A stretch of DNA of 64,000 nucleotides from Tuberibacillus sp. Marseille-P3662 (lineage in GTDB: Bacteria; Bacillota; Bacilli; Bacillales; Sporolactobacillaceae), in assembly GCF_900178005.1 (NCBI RefSeq), contig NZ_FXBS01000004.1:310001-374000 (forward strand), written 5' to 3'. A program made the translations under genes and the position numbers. The stretch's first letter is position 1. Every line of letters begins with the position of its first letter. Under the pieces are notes generated by a model. That model saw only the letters and a list, made by a program, of their open reading frames with translations, was not told the DNA's origin and made no database searches. Below, in pieces: positions 35,611 through 44,880 of the stretch.

Positions 35611-36600
35611 TTAGTAGCTTTTGGCACCTAGATAGCGGCTGTCCCAATAGGAACCGTTGAGGCTGCTGATGGTAACACCTCTGGACGATGAGGCGTGAAT
35701 GAAACGATTGCCTCCTAAGGAGATCCCTGCATGTGAGACGCCACCAGAACCGTCAGTTGAGAAGAAGACAAGATCACCAGCGCTTGGGCTTGATACGCTG
35801 CTTCCAGCGCTGTATTGACCTCCTGATGTCCGCGGCACGCTCACTCCAGCCTTGGAAAACACATATTGGATAAAGCCGCTACAGTCAAAACCATTTGGCG
35901 TGGTACCGCCATATTGATATGGAACACCGATAAGCTGTTGGGCAATTGATGTCACACTGCCGCCGGATACATGTCTATGAGATTTCGCCGACGACGATTT
36001 CGACTTTGTTGATTGATCCGAACTTGAACTTCTTTGATTGGACGCATTTCCTTGATCACTGCTGTCATTATTAAAGGTCCGTGTATGAACTTGTTCCTCT
36101 TGCTGTTCTTGTTCGGCTTGGCGCTCACGGATCTTCTTTTTATGGTCTTTCACTTTTTGGCTCAGTTGTTGGATGGTTTTATCATCGGCAATGCCATCCG
36201 TCGATTTGATGTCATGATCTTTTTGAAACTGCTTAACAGCATCAGCGGTGAAATCACTATAAACACCATAAGCCTCACCATCGAGATAACCCAGCGTAAT
36301 CAGTTTCTTCTGCAAGTTTGTTACTTTTTCTCCCTTATCATGTACAGACAAGTTGTTCTGGGCACGTTTTTGCTGCTTGGCATAAGCTTCCTGGACCTCG
36401 TTCTCTTTGATTGTATTCTTGAGAGCGATGCCTTTCTTTACGTACCATTCTTTCATATGATCTACACTGTCTGAGCTATATGTATAATTGCTAGCTTGGG
36501 ACTTAGAAGCAACATCCTGCACCAAGTTCGCTGCTTCCTGATCACCTTGCCCTGCACCCATCAACATGAAGGATAATGTAAACACTTGCAAAGGATTCAT
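35611..36600 (-). CDS. Secreted NlpC/P60 endopeptidase with a peptidoglycan-binding domain
   Basis: About 329 aa. A weak signal sequence (MNPLQVFTLSFMLMGAGQG) precedes a helical region, then a PG_binding_1 domain (about 88-145, VTNLQKKLITLGYLDGEAYG), a Q/E- and S-rich linker (about 150-215) and the NlpC/P60 domain (about 218-329) with Cys in NGFDCSGFIQYVF, His in GVSHAGISLGG and RFIHASSSRG. It should cut peptide stems of peptidoglycan. The ATG at 36600 lacks a strong ribosome binding site; a TTG five codons upstream is the alternative. A WalR-box-like motif stands upstream. It is related to the 45.1-kb gene but has one binding domain instead of two. Confidence 0.88.
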   Translation of the reverse strand: MNPLQVFTLSFMLMGAGQGDQEAANLVQDVASKSQASNYTYSSDSVDHMKEWYVKKGIALKNTIKENEVQEAYAKQQKRAQNNLSVHDKGEKVTNLQKKLITLGYLDGEAYGVYSDFTADAVKQFQKDHDIKSTDGIADDKTIQQLSQKVKDHKKKIRERQAEQEQQEEQVHTRTFNNDSSDQGNASNQRSSSSDQSTKSKSSSAKSHRHVSGGSVTSIAQQLIGVPYQYGGTTPNGFDCSGFIQYVFSKAGVSVPRTSGGQYSAGSSVSSPSAGDLVFFSTDGSGGVSHAGISLGGNRFIHASSSRGVTISSLNGSYWDSRYLGAKSY

Positions 36601-36642
36601 GAAAAAACCGTCCAATCTACAAAGAATTTGTCGAGTCTTAGT

Positions 36643-36661
36643 TTAGTAGATTAATGTTACA
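36643..36661 (-). promoter_or_regulatory. WalR-box-like element upstream of an NlpC/P60 gene
   Basis: The minus strand reads TGTAACATTAATCTACTAA, identical at 17 of 19 positions to the element at 46118-46136 upstream of the other NlpC/P60 gene. The first half fits the WalR half-site TGTWAH; the second (TCTACT) does so only partly. Confidence 0.5.
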
Positions 36662-36806
36662 AGAAGATTAAAGAGAGATTTTAAATAGATTAAATTTAGG
36701 TAGATTGTCCTGTTTTTTATATCATCCAAACGTTGTCCCCTGCCATTCCGTGGTTCAATAGCGTTAAAAAATTTAATTTTATGAGGTTGTACCTATAACG
36801 GACAGG

Positions 36807-37736
36807 CTATTTTTTAATGTATTTTTTAATCATATGTGTCAACAAGGCGAGCCAGCCTGCGATACAACCGAGCCACAACGTAAACAAGCGGATCAGCAGC
36901 GTAGCTGTCAAGGCGTCTGGAGCCGATGCCCCGAAAAAAATCATGAGACCAAATAATGAACCTTCAATCGCTCCTAAACCACCAGGAAGGAAACTGAATG
37001 CCCCAATCAACGCGCTGAGTGTAAAAATCAACAGGGCTGCAAGCCATGATATCGGGGTACCAAGCGCCAGATTAAACCCATAAAAAATGGCACACTCCAC
37101 TAACCAATAACATAAACTTAGAATAGTGGCCACTGTGAAGACTTTCACCGACAGCAAGCGTCTAATACTTAATAAAATACGCCAAAGCGGTGTGCGAAAC
37201 CGCCTTAGGACAACGGGAAAGGTCACCCCATGAACAAGCCTCGCTCCTAACGATTTTGAATAAATCACCATGACTCCGGCAATCATCAATATAAACGCCA
37301 TACATGTGGGAAACCAGCCTCGCGGAAAAACGATTAATCCGATAGCAGCTAATATCATAACCGCGGCCAAATCAGCTAATCGCTCGAACAACACCGCTGC
37401 AGATGTCACAGTTGTACGTTTACCTGTTATTTGTCTTAGCCAGTAGGTTTTAATCAATTCACCAGCTTTACCTGGTGTGATAGCCATGGAGAGCCCGATC
37501 ATGTAAACACTGGCGTTTTGACGCAGAGAGATGTCAACCTTCTGATGCTTGGTGAGATAATGCCATTTACTAATACGGATCGCATAGACAATCATCATCG
37601 CGAACACAGCTAACCCATACACGGGGAGCGGCACAGTGTGTAATCTTGTCCCTATATTTTTAATGTCACTTGCCAAAAGTAAGACGGATGTGACAGCAAC
37701 ACCTAATAGAAGCCCAATCATTGCCCGGTATAACAA
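36807..37736 (-). CDS. LPG_synthase_TM (UPF0104/AglD-type) flippase-like membrane protein
   Basis: 309 aa, about eight membrane helices. Family motifs: MAITPGKAGELIKTYWLR, AAVLFERLADLAAVMIL and FSFLPGGLGAIEGSLFGLM. This is the membrane half of MprF-like proteins without the synthase domain. Members are implicated in lipid or polyprenyl-linked sugar flipping or glycosylation, but function differs between homologues. The TTG start follows AAGGAG by nine bases. It is transcribed alone from a position back-to-back with the small membrane protein gene. Substrate unknown. Confidence 0.82.
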   Translation of the reverse strand: MLYRAMIGLLLGVAVTSVLLLASDIKNIGTRLHTVPLPVYGLAVFAMMIVYAIRISKWHYLTKHQKVDISLRQNASVYMIGLSMAITPGKAGELIKTYWLRQITGKRTTVTSAAVLFERLADLAAVMILAAIGLIVFPRGWFPTCMAFILMIAGVMVIYSKSLGARLVHGVTFPVVLRRFRTPLWRILLSIRRLLSVKVFTVATILSLCYWLVECAIFYGFNLALGTPISWLAALLIFTLSALIGAFSFLPGGLGAIEGSLFGLMIFFGASAPDALTATLLIRLFTLWLGCIAGWLALLTHMIKKYIKK

Positions 37737-37892
37737 CGGTTTCGTCTCCTTTTAGAGGTGCCAAGCACCCTAATTTTGTGGGCATGCATGATACCTATAT
37801 TAAACGGAAGAGAAAAGCTTCGCAATCACCAGTGTTTATCTGCTATGATGGCTTGGGTATTTCTGTGCAAAAGCACTTCCCGCTTGGCAAGT

Positions 37893-37917
37893 ACGACGGT
37901 TTTCAGAAAACCGTCGT
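37893..37917 (+). repeat. Perfect hairpin in the leader of the small membrane protein gene
   Basis: ACGACGGTTTT-CAG-AAAACCGTCGT is a perfect 11-bp stem with a 3-base loop, about 30 bases before the start codon and without a T-run. It could be an mRNA-stabilising or protein-binding structure. Another short hairpin (GGTGC-CAA-GCACC) lies at about 37760. Confidence 0.6.
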
Positions 37918-37947
37918 AGTGAAATGATGATAAAAGGAGGTTATATC

Positions 37948-38235
37948 ATGGAGTCTTCAAATACATTGCGATGGATCACGGGAGCGATTGAGTTATTTTT
38001 AGCTATCCCTTTTCTTGGCGGTCTCATTGTTGGGCTTTCCGGCGGGTTCGCCTTGGCCGTGACCTTTGTCCTACATCTGATCGTTTTAATTATTTCTTTC
38101 AAAAATGAATGGTCAAAAACACCGCCGATTCTTGGGATTATTACGTCTTTGCTTGCCTCAATTCCTTTTCTCGGCTGGTTCTTACACGTCGTAACAGGCA
38201 TCGTCTATTTCGTGTATAATATCAGACGCGCTTAG
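37948..38235 (+). CDS. Small hydrophobic membrane protein, function unknown
   Basis: 95 aa with three hydrophobic segments (AIELFLAIPFLGGLIVGLSG, LAVTFVLHLIVLIISF and LGIITSLLASIPFLGWFLHV), an inside-positive end (YNIRRA) and no catalytic motif. The ATG has a textbook AAAGGAGG site; an in-frame ATG eight codons upstream lies before this site and is unlikely. A strong hairpin stands in the leader, and the gene ends in a bidirectional terminator shared with the Mn catalase gene. Similar small proteins are common in bacilli without assigned role. Confidence 0.78.
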   Translation: MESSNTLRWITGAIELFLAIPFLGGLIVGLSGGFALAVTFVLHLIVLIISFKNEWSKTPPILGIITSLLASIPFLGWFLHVVTGIVYFVYNIRRA

Positions 38236-38238
38236 TAT

Positions 38239-38287
38239 AAAGAGGTTGACCTCACACCTTCTACACGGTGCTTGGTCAGCCTCTTTT
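38239..38287. terminator. Bidirectional terminator between small membrane protein and Mn catalase genes
   Basis: AAAGAGGTTGACC ... GGTCAGCCTCTTTT pairs over 12 positions around a 24-base loop, with A and T runs at the two ends. Confidence 0.8.
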
Positions 38288-38296
38288 GTCGTTAGT

Positions 38297-39118
38297 TTAA
38301 AGATTGGGCGGGGTCCCGTGAATATAAGGAGGTGCCGCGTTAAGTTGCGGATTTTGTCCCATGGCTTCAGGGTCACTGACATATTCAAATTCAGCCCGTC
38401 CATCAAGGCTCGCACCACTGGCCCAGCGCCCTTGCCTGCTTTCTTCCCCTTCTGAGAAGTTCATGAAAGCGTAGGAGACTTCTTGCTTTTCATAGTCCTG
38501 ATTAAACGTACTCGGTACAATGGCTTTTTGACTTTGTTCCAGCTCCTCAATTGCGGCCATCCATTGGTTTTGGTGCATAGTGTCTCGTGCGATAAGAAAC
38601 GACAGCATGTCTCTGACGCCTGGATCGGTAGTCGATTCGTATAATCGAACCACTTGCAGACGACCTTGTGACTCCGCATTAAGGTTCGCCCGGAAGTCAG
38701 CTAGTAAATTCCCGCTAGCAATGGTATAGCGGGAGTTCCAAGGATAACCTACGCTGTCCGTTGGCGCAGCACCAATTCCCGTTACAATGGCATGCTGCGG
38801 GTTCATGCCTCCTAATACTGATTCAACCGCAGGATCTTTTGCGCCTGTCTCTTGATCTTGAACCGGTGCACCGTCAAGCAATTGAGCAATCATCGTCGCA
38901 ATCATTTCGACGTGAGCAATTTCTTCGGTTCCGATATCTAAAATCATATCCCGGTACTTTTGTTCAGCCCGGCAATTCCAGCCTTGAAAAAGGTATTGCA
39001 TCATGACTGTCATTTCACCGTATTGACCGCCAAGGATTTCTTGAAGTTTCTTCGCATAGACTGGATCCGGCTTCGTTGGTTTCGCGTCATATTGAAGCTC
39101 TTTAACGTGTGAAAACAT
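38297..39118 (-). CDS. Manganese catalase family protein (CotJC/YdbD-like)
   Basis: 273 aa. The dimanganese ligands are in place: E35 (QYGEMTVMMQY), E66 and H69 (TEEIAHVEM), E149 (LNAESQGRL) and H182 (DTMHQNQW). It should convert hydrogen peroxide to water and oxygen in the cytoplasm, or at the spore if of the CotJC type. The C-terminal tail (PPYIHGTPPNL) is typical of the free-standing catalases. The ATG follows GGAGGGACACA. The 384-base gap upstream contains repeat copy C and an AT-rich promoter region. Confidence 0.92.
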   Translation of the reverse strand: MFSHVKELQYDAKPTKPDPVYAKKLQEILGGQYGEMTVMMQYLFQGWNCRAEQKYRDMILDIGTEEIAHVEMIATMIAQLLDGAPVQDQETGAKDPAVESVLGGMNPQHAIVTGIGAAPTDSVGYPWNSRYTIASGNLLADFRANLNAESQGRLQVVRLYESTTDPGVRDMLSFLIARDTMHQNQWMAAIEELEQSQKAIVPSTFNQDYEKQEVSYAFMNFSEGEESRQGRWASGASLDGRAEFEYVSDPEAMGQNPQLNAAPPYIHGTPPNL

Positions 39119-39283
39119 TGTGTCCCTCCATTAAAAAAATTTTATGGGCGCTGCCTTATAGGATTGATAATGATCAAAATTAATTTGTCCAACTTCAGGG
39201 TGATTATGCTGTGTCACCGGCCCACCATAATGGTATTTTTATACAAAAGGCTGGATTCAAAGTCAATGTTGTCATTTGCCCTC

Positions 39284-39413
39284 ATTGATTGGAGAGAAAG
39301 GCGTGAGACTCCTGCGGGAAAAGCAACAGCTGAAGACCCCGCAGGAAGTGGTTTTCTTCCGAGGAGGCTGAAGCGTTGCCCGCGGAAAGCGAACGCCTGG
39401 AGCGGAAATCAAC
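39284..39413 (+). repeat. Interspersed GC-rich hairpin repeat, copy C
   Basis: Ends TTGATT / AATCAAC. Conserved blocks GACTCCTGCGGG, AAGACCCCGCA, GAGGAGGCTGA and CCCGCGGAAAGCG. Outer arms AGGCGT (39299-39304) and ACGCCT (39393-39398) pair perfectly; inner arms GCAAC and GTTGC also pair. Confidence 0.85.
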
Positions 39414-39441
39414 AGTCACGTTTAACAAAGCCATACGAAAA

Positions 39442-39481
39442 AACACCCCTCAGAATCGTTACCGTGAACGATGGTCTGAGA
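39442..39481 (-). terminator. Intrinsic terminator of the LtaS-type gene
   Basis: CTCAGA-C-CATCGTT / AACGATTCTGAG forms a stem on the minus strand, followed by GGGTGTTTTTTC, about 20 bases past the stop codon. Confidence 0.75.
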
Positions 39482-39502
39482 GATGTTTGTCGTTGGCTTT
39501 TC

Positions 39503-41395
39503 TTATTCAATGTTTCGCGTCGGCAGCGTCTGAATATAAGCGTCAGATTGGTCGAGCAGTTGCAGCATTTTCTTATATTGCTGGTCGTATTTGTCCTTAG
39601 GGTTGTTCAATTGATCCTCAATATGCTTTCCATTACTTAGATCAATCACTCGAACACCCTTCCGAGCAGATTCACCGATATATAAAATATTTTGATTAAA
39701 AAATGAGCCTGATGGCAAGTAATATCGCATCCCGAACATATTATGATCATACGCTAGTAAGTCTTGACCAAATAAGGTCATGTCCGAATAATCGACACCG
39801 AGTAATGACATCGCTGTCGGCATGAAATCAATTTGTCCGCCATACTTCGAGATCGTCTGTCCGTCATTGGTTTTCCCTGGGATCGAAACCATTAACGGAA
39901 TATTGAATTTCTCTAACGGCGAGTATGGCTGACCTAATAAATCGTTCAGCAGCCGGCGGTCTTCGTCGGTCATCAAATCACCATGAATCCCCGAATGGTC
40001 ACCGTAGACGAACAGCATGCTGTCCTGCCACAATCCCTCAGCCTTAAGCTTTTTAATAAACCGCCCTAAAGCAGCGTCAGCATAATGCTGGGCTTGCAGG
40101 TAATCACCGATCAGGGTATCGTTGTATTTGTTCGGCAAATCAAGTTCTTGCTTCTCTGGCGGCATTTCAAATGGTGAGTGCGCAGTGATTGAGACAATAT
40201 TGGCATAAAACGGGCCTTTTTTGTCCATGTTCTTCAGTACATCCATGCTTTTGGAATAGAGGACGTCATCACTCGCCCCATGTCCGACAACATCTTGTTC
40301 GCCAAAGTAGGATTTGTCGTACCAATCATCATAACCAAGCGCTGGATAAAGCTCATCACGATTCCAGAACGTCACATCATCCGTATGGAATGTTGCTGAA
40401 TGATACCCCTCTTCAGCCAATCTTTTCGGCAAACTTGGGAACTTATGGTCAATAAATTGATCAACAGTCGGCCGTTTACCAGCTGGATACAGGGATGTAT
40501 TCATCAGAAATTCAGCATCGGACGTGTTGCCCGCTCCAATCGATTGGATGATATTATTGAAATAAAGACTGTGTCCTCGTAAATCATTCAAATGCGGCGT
40601 GATTTCCTGGCCGTTAATCGTTCGTCCGATAACAAAATCTTGTAATGATTCCATTTGAATGACAATCAAATTGCGCCCCTCGGCCACCCCAAATTTTGGG
40701 TGTTCTTGTACCGGTTCGGGCTCGATACCTTTTATTTTCAGAGTCTTATTTAAGGTCAAAGTCTCTGGATCGATCGCGAGCGTGTCATCTTTTATGGAAG
40801 CATATGCTTGAATGAGTTGCATATTAAAGATCCCCGATTTTTTGGCGAGCACACCATTATCAAGAATTTCATTCGTTTTATTAAGAAAAAATCCAGTAGT
40901 CCCTATTAAAAGGAAGACTATCGCGACGACGGCCTGGAGCTTGTTTCGCTTGGACGGTAGTGGCACGCGCTCCACATCGTCTTTTCGCTTGAGATAAAAT
41001 GGCAACATGATCAGCATGATGATGACATCATAAAAAAATAGCCCATCAAGCGGCGAAAACAGAACGATCACACTGCCATTAAGCGACGGGACTTGACCGA
41101 CGCTGCCCAGTTCATAATAGGTTGGCAGTGTTCCGAAATAACCGAAGTAAAGACTAATGCTGATAAAAATAGCCGTGAACACAATGTCGGCTATGAAAAA
41201 TTTTAAGAAACGTCGTTTTTTGGCCAACGCATCAATCAGCAGCATGACTGAAAGAATGAATAGCCCATCATAGACCATGATATGGAAATTAATGGTCAAA
41301 TAAATAAAATAACTCATCATCATTAATTTGATCAGTAAGATCGCTGTAAATATAGATAATTGCTGCTGTCTGATGTTATGTATGATGCGGTTCAT
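39503..41395 (-). CDS. Lipoteichoic acid synthase (LtaS) family protein
   Basis: 630 aa. Five N-terminal membrane helices (to about 185) are followed by an extracellular sulfatase-fold domain. Metal and catalytic positions are recognisable: VIQMESLQDFVIGR (Glu), GAGNTSDAEFLMNTSLYPAG (catalytic Thr in NTSD), FHTDDVTFWNRDELYP, and MLFVYGDHSGIHGD (Asp-His). It transfers glycerol phosphate from phosphatidylglycerol to make or prime lipoteichoic acid. B. subtilis has four paralogues (LtaS, YfnI, YqgS, YvgJ), and I cannot tell which this matches. The ATG follows GAGGTG by about ten bases. Monocistronic, with a terminator. Confidence 0.92.
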   Translation of the reverse strand: MNRIIHNIRQQQLSIFTAILLIKLMMMSYFIYLTINFHIMVYDGLFILSVMLLIDALAKKRRFLKFFIADIVFTAIFISISLYFGYFGTLPTYYELGSVGQVPSLNGSVIVLFSPLDGLFFYDVIIMLIMLPFYLKRKDDVERVPLPSKRNKLQAVVAIVFLLIGTTGFFLNKTNEILDNGVLAKKSGIFNMQLIQAYASIKDDTLAIDPETLTLNKTLKIKGIEPEPVQEHPKFGVAEGRNLIVIQMESLQDFVIGRTINGQEITPHLNDLRGHSLYFNNIIQSIGAGNTSDAEFLMNTSLYPAGKRPTVDQFIDHKFPSLPKRLAEEGYHSATFHTDDVTFWNRDELYPALGYDDWYDKSYFGEQDVVGHGASDDVLYSKSMDVLKNMDKKGPFYANIVSITAHSPFEMPPEKQELDLPNKYNDTLIGDYLQAQHYADAALGRFIKKLKAEGLWQDSMLFVYGDHSGIHGDLMTDEDRRLLNDLLGQPYSPLEKFNIPLMVSIPGKTNDGQTISKYGGQIDFMPTAMSLLGVDYSDMTLFGQDLLAYDHNMFGMRYYLPSGSFFNQNILYIGESARKGVRVIDLSNGKHIEDQLNNPKDKYDQQYKKMLQLLDQSDAYIQTLPTRNIE

Positions 41396-41500
41396 GAAAT
41401 CTTACACCTCAAACCATATATTAATGAGTTTCGAACAGCTTGTAAAGTTTAGAATCAATAGGGCACTTCGCGGAATGATCACACCCGGATCCCAATCAAA

Positions 41501-41532
41501 TAACAAACCCGCCGCGGTAAAACGGCGGGTGG
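41501..41532 (-). terminator. Intrinsic terminator of the lipoprotein gene
   Basis: CCCGCCG / CGGCGGG with a short loop, followed on the minus strand by TTTGTTATTTG. Confidence 0.8.
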
Positions 41533-41543
41533 CTGCCTTCTTT

Positions 41544-42392
41544 TTATTGATCTGTATTCTGGCCAAGCTTGTTCATGTCCACTTCTTTGGCGTTGTCTTT
41601 GACTTTTTTGGGAATGCTGATGTCATCGAGTTCATTGAACTTAGAGAATGTCATGGTCATTGTTTGGTTAAGTTCCATATTTGACGATTGATCATTGGAT
41701 TGATTCTCATCCCCAGCGACTGACAACGTCATGTCCATATCCATAGATTCGGGATAGTAAGTGTCTTTATTAACATGGTACGTGTACTTGATGTCCTCAA
41801 ATGTCATGTTGTCCATAACGTTTTGAAGTTGCGACGTCGTTTGCGGCATCGCCTTAGCGGCAACATCATTATAAAATTCTTTGACCTTGTCACCTTTTGC
41901 TGTCATCGATAAGACATACTCACCATCTTTTTCTTTCATATCAAATTCATCAACGTATTTTTTGAGTTTCTTTAAATTCTCGGCTGGGTCGATGTTCTGA
42001 TTTTTCATAGCTTCCATTTGCTGACTGCTTGGGTTTTTGATTTTCATCCACTGCTTGCTCTGCTGTTTATTTTGCATGTATAACTGGTCTTTCGTCATAT
42101 ACATATCCGTCTTAAGCGACTGATTTTGTAGGTTTGTTTTCATTGTCATGTGGGCGAGCATCGGTTTGTTCTGAATTTGACTTGTCAGATTCGCTTGTGT
42201 TTTCATCGACTGCCCGGCGGCATCCATATTCATTGTTATGTCAGCATTCATCTGATAATTGTCAAGGTCCTTGGAGGCATCCGCTGCCTTCTCCAATACT
42301 TCCTTCGCCTGTAATGCCTTTCCGCCGCAGCCGGCCAAAGTAAGACTCAATGCCATTACAATCACTGTCACAAAACTGATCCGTTTGAACAC
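41544..42392 (-). CDS. Secreted lipoprotein of the DUF6612/LppX-like type
   Basis: About 282 aa. A lipobox LTLAGCGG follows a hydrophobic signal sequence, so it is anchored to the outer membrane face. The mature part is rich in Met, Gln and Lys and has the repeated strand pattern (MNADITMNMDAAGQSMKTQA, MKTNLQNQSLKTDMYMTKDQ) of the DUF6612 family, a LolA/LppX-like curved sheet that may bind a lipid or hydrophobic ligand. GTG at 42392 stands eight bases after AAGGAGG; an ATG two codons earlier is too close to it. No partner gene is adjacent. Ligand unknown. Confidence 0.8.
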   Translation of the reverse strand: MFKRISFVTVIVMALSLTLAGCGGKALQAKEVLEKAADASKDLDNYQMNADITMNMDAAGQSMKTQANLTSQIQNKPMLAHMTMKTNLQNQSLKTDMYMTKDQLYMQNKQQSKQWMKIKNPSSQQMEAMKNQNIDPAENLKKLKKYVDEFDMKEKDGEYVLSMTAKGDKVKEFYNDVAAKAMPQTTSQLQNVMDNMTFEDIKYTYHVNKDTYYPESMDMDMTLSVAGDENQSNDQSSNMELNQTMTMTFSKFNELDDISIPKKVKDNAKEVDMNKLGQNTDQ

Positions 42393-42612
42393 AAACATGA
42401 CCTCCTTAAGTTAATACCCCTGTCATTATATAGAAATTTTAGAGAAATATAAAGGGCATTTTCAAGATTATTAGCGTCTATTTTTTAATAACGACCTACG
42501 ACCTTAAAACGTTTCAGCAAAAGCGAATCTACCAAATACTTATCAATGTATTAGTGAAATATTGCGATTTGCTATACAATGAAAAGAGACTTACATAACA
42601 AGGAGGATCTCT

Positions 42613-43824
42613 ATGGATAGCAACTTTTTTCAAAATAACCGCCGGCGATTGATGGATCGTCTCCCGGATGATTCAATCACCATCATGTTCGCCGGACAAG
42701 CTCCAACCAAAACGGGAGACCAAGCCTACCACTTTACACCGAATCGAAATTTTTATTACTTGACCGGTATTGATGAAGAAAACATCATTCTATTAATGAC
42801 GAAAGCCAACGGGACAACTAAGGAATACGTGTTTGTCGAGAAACCTGATCCGGTGATGGCTCGATGGATTGGCGAGAGCATGACAGAAGATGAGGCTGCG
42901 AACGCATCAGGGATTGAAACCACAGCCTATCTGGAGGATTTCAAAAAATATCTACAACGATTTTTAATGGCCCATCCTTATAAACAAGTGAATTTAGATT
43001 TGGAAAAACGCGATTGGGATGCGCCTGACACACCAGCGCACGTGTTTGCCAAAGACTTGCAATCGCGTTATCCATTTGTTCAAGTGAATAATATTTACCA
43101 TGATATTTGCGAGTTACGTGTGTTTAAAACGCCTGAAGAAATTGAGCAAATTAAGGAAGCGTCACGAATCACGATTGAAGGCATCCATCATTTGATGAAC
43201 AACACCAAACCAGGCATGACAGAAAATCAAGCAGAGGCTTACTTTGATTTCACATTAAAATCTAATGGTGTCAATGATCATGCCTTTAATACGATTTGCG
43301 CAAGCGGCAAAAACGCGACGGTCTTACACTATGAAGATAATAACGATGTGATTGAAGACGGCGATCTCGTGTTATTAGACTTAGGCGCACAGTGGGGCTA
43401 TTACAGCAGCGACATCAGCCATACCTTTCCTGCTAATGGTACATTTACGGACCGGCAGAAAGCGGTGTACGATATCGTTCTCGACGTGCTCCGGAGAACG
43501 AATGAAAAGGTCAAACCCGGCATTAGCATCAGGGAACTGAATGATTTTGCTAAGCAGGAATTGGCCAACGGCTGCCAAAACCTCGGCATCATTGATGACC
43601 CTGAGGACATTTCCGACTATTATTTCCATAGCATTGGTCACCTCCTCGGTCTTGATACGCATGATGTCGGGACATCCGCGACACGTCCGCTCGAACCCGG
43701 CATGGTGGTCACGATCGAACCCGGCCTGTACATTGAAGAAGAGAGCATCGGTGTCCGCATCGAAGACGATATCCTCGTCACTGAGGACGGCTATGAAAAT
43801 CTGACAAAAGACTTAAAACGGTAA
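42613..43824 (+). CDS. pepP: M24 family Xaa-Pro aminopeptidase
   Basis: 403 aa cytoplasmic metallopeptidase removing N-terminal residues before proline. An N-terminal creatinase-like domain (about 1-165, PNRNFYYLTGIDEENIILLM) precedes the pita-bread domain. The five metal ligands are visible: Asp in LVLLDLGAQ, Asp in YYSSDISHTF, His in HSIGHLLGLDTHDVG, Glu in TIEPGLYIEE and Glu in GVRIEDDILV. The ATG follows AAGGAGGATCTCT. It is a single-gene unit, with TATACA-type -10 sequence upstream and a terminator behind. Size fits the PepP type rather than the shorter PepQ/YqhT type. Confidence 0.9.
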   Translation: MDSNFFQNNRRRLMDRLPDDSITIMFAGQAPTKTGDQAYHFTPNRNFYYLTGIDEENIILLMTKANGTTKEYVFVEKPDPVMARWIGESMTEDEAANASGIETTAYLEDFKKYLQRFLMAHPYKQVNLDLEKRDWDAPDTPAHVFAKDLQSRYPFVQVNNIYHDICELRVFKTPEEIEQIKEASRITIEGIHHLMNNTKPGMTENQAEAYFDFTLKSNGVNDHAFNTICASGKNATVLHYEDNNDVIEDGDLVLLDLGAQWGYYSSDISHTFPANGTFTDRQKAVYDIVLDVLRRTNEKVKPGISIRELNDFAKQELANGCQNLGIIDDPEDISDYYFHSIGHLLGLDTHDVGTSATRPLEPGMVVTIEPGLYIEEESIGVRIEDDILVTEDGYENLTKDLKR

Positions 43825-43849
43825 TGGTTTGTGGGGTCTGATCCCACTA

Positions 43850-43882
43850 AAAAAGACCGCCTATGATGGGGCGGTCTTTTAA
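43850..43882. terminator. Bidirectional terminator between pepP and rhodanese genes
   Basis: AAAAGACCGCC / GGCGGTCTTTT with an 8-base loop and T or A runs on both sides. Confidence 0.9.
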
Positions 43883-43940
43883 TATCTTAATCTGTGAGGA
43901 GAATATACTTATAGAAACAGCAGGTCATGTATTTAATGAA

Positions 43941-44774
43941 TTATGAACGTTCGATAGGAACGCCGATCATACTTCCCCATTCCGTCCAGGATCCATCGTA
44001 GTTACGGACGTTGTCATAACCTAGTAGTTCATGCAGAACAAACCAAGTATGGGCTGCGCGTTCACCAATCCGGCAATATGTAATGACGTCTTTGTCATCG
44101 GTCACACCTTTAGTGCCGTAAAGGTCTTGTAACTCTTCTTCTGATTTGAACGTACCATCTTCGTTGGTTGCCTGTTTCCATGGAACGTTAACAGCTTTTG
44201 GAATATGTCCACCACGTTGAGCCGTTTCTGTCATTCCTGGTGGTGCAATGACTTCACCTGAAAATTCTTGCGGACTGCGAACATCAACCAATGCGGTGTT
44301 ATCCGATTGGATCGCTTGAAGCACGTCCGGTTGAAAAGCTCTCACTGAACGATCGGATTCCGGTAGTGGATATTCAACCGGTTCAACCTTCGGAACGTCA
44401 TTCGTGTAAGGGCGATTCTCTTTTTCCCATTTCACACGACCGCCATCCATTAAGTAGACATGCTTATGGCCGAACATCTTAAGTTGCCAATATGCAAATG
44501 CAGCAAACCAGTTATTGTTATCACCATAGAGAACAAGTGTCGTATCAGGTGTGACCCCTGAACGCCCAAGTAAACTAGCTAACTGTTCATCACTTAAGAT
44601 ATCCCGCTGCACTTGATCATTCAGTTCGGTACTCCAATCCCAAGAAACAGCATTTTCAATATGACCAGAATCGTAGGCTTGACTATCAACGTCAACTTCC
44701 ACTAGACGAAAGTTTTGATCATTAAGATGATCAGCGACCCATTCGGTTGTTACGAGTACTTGTGACTTAGCCAT
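43941..44774 (-). CDS. Thiosulfate/3-mercaptopyruvate sulfurtransferase (tandem rhodanese)
   Basis: 277 aa with two rhodanese domains (about 5-125 and 145-275). The first is inactive-like; the second has the active-site loop TYCRIGERAAHT, where CRxGxR favours thiosulfate over mercaptopyruvate. It moves sulfane sulfur to cyanide or thiols in the cytoplasm. The ATG follows AAGGAGGGTCATTT. Single gene; a 348-base gap upstream is filled largely by a phased tandem repeat. Confidence 0.93.
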   Translation of the reverse strand: MAKSQVLVTTEWVADHLNDQNFRLVEVDVDSQAYDSGHIENAVSWDWSTELNDQVQRDILSDEQLASLLGRSGVTPDTTLVLYGDNNNWFAAFAYWQLKMFGHKHVYLMDGGRVKWEKENRPYTNDVPKVEPVEYPLPESDRSVRAFQPDVLQAIQSDNTALVDVRSPQEFSGEVIAPPGMTETAQRGGHIPKAVNVPWKQATNEDGTFKSEEELQDLYGTKGVTDDKDVITYCRIGERAAHTWFVLHELLGYDNVRNYDGSWTEWGSMIGVPIERS

Positions 44775-44880
44775 AAATGACCCTCCTTATACCTTATTAA
44801 TTTTAAAATACTAGTAATTCGATCGGATTTCAAGTCTTTCAGCTTAATTTCACAAAAATATTCCGTTCATTTTCTAAAGA

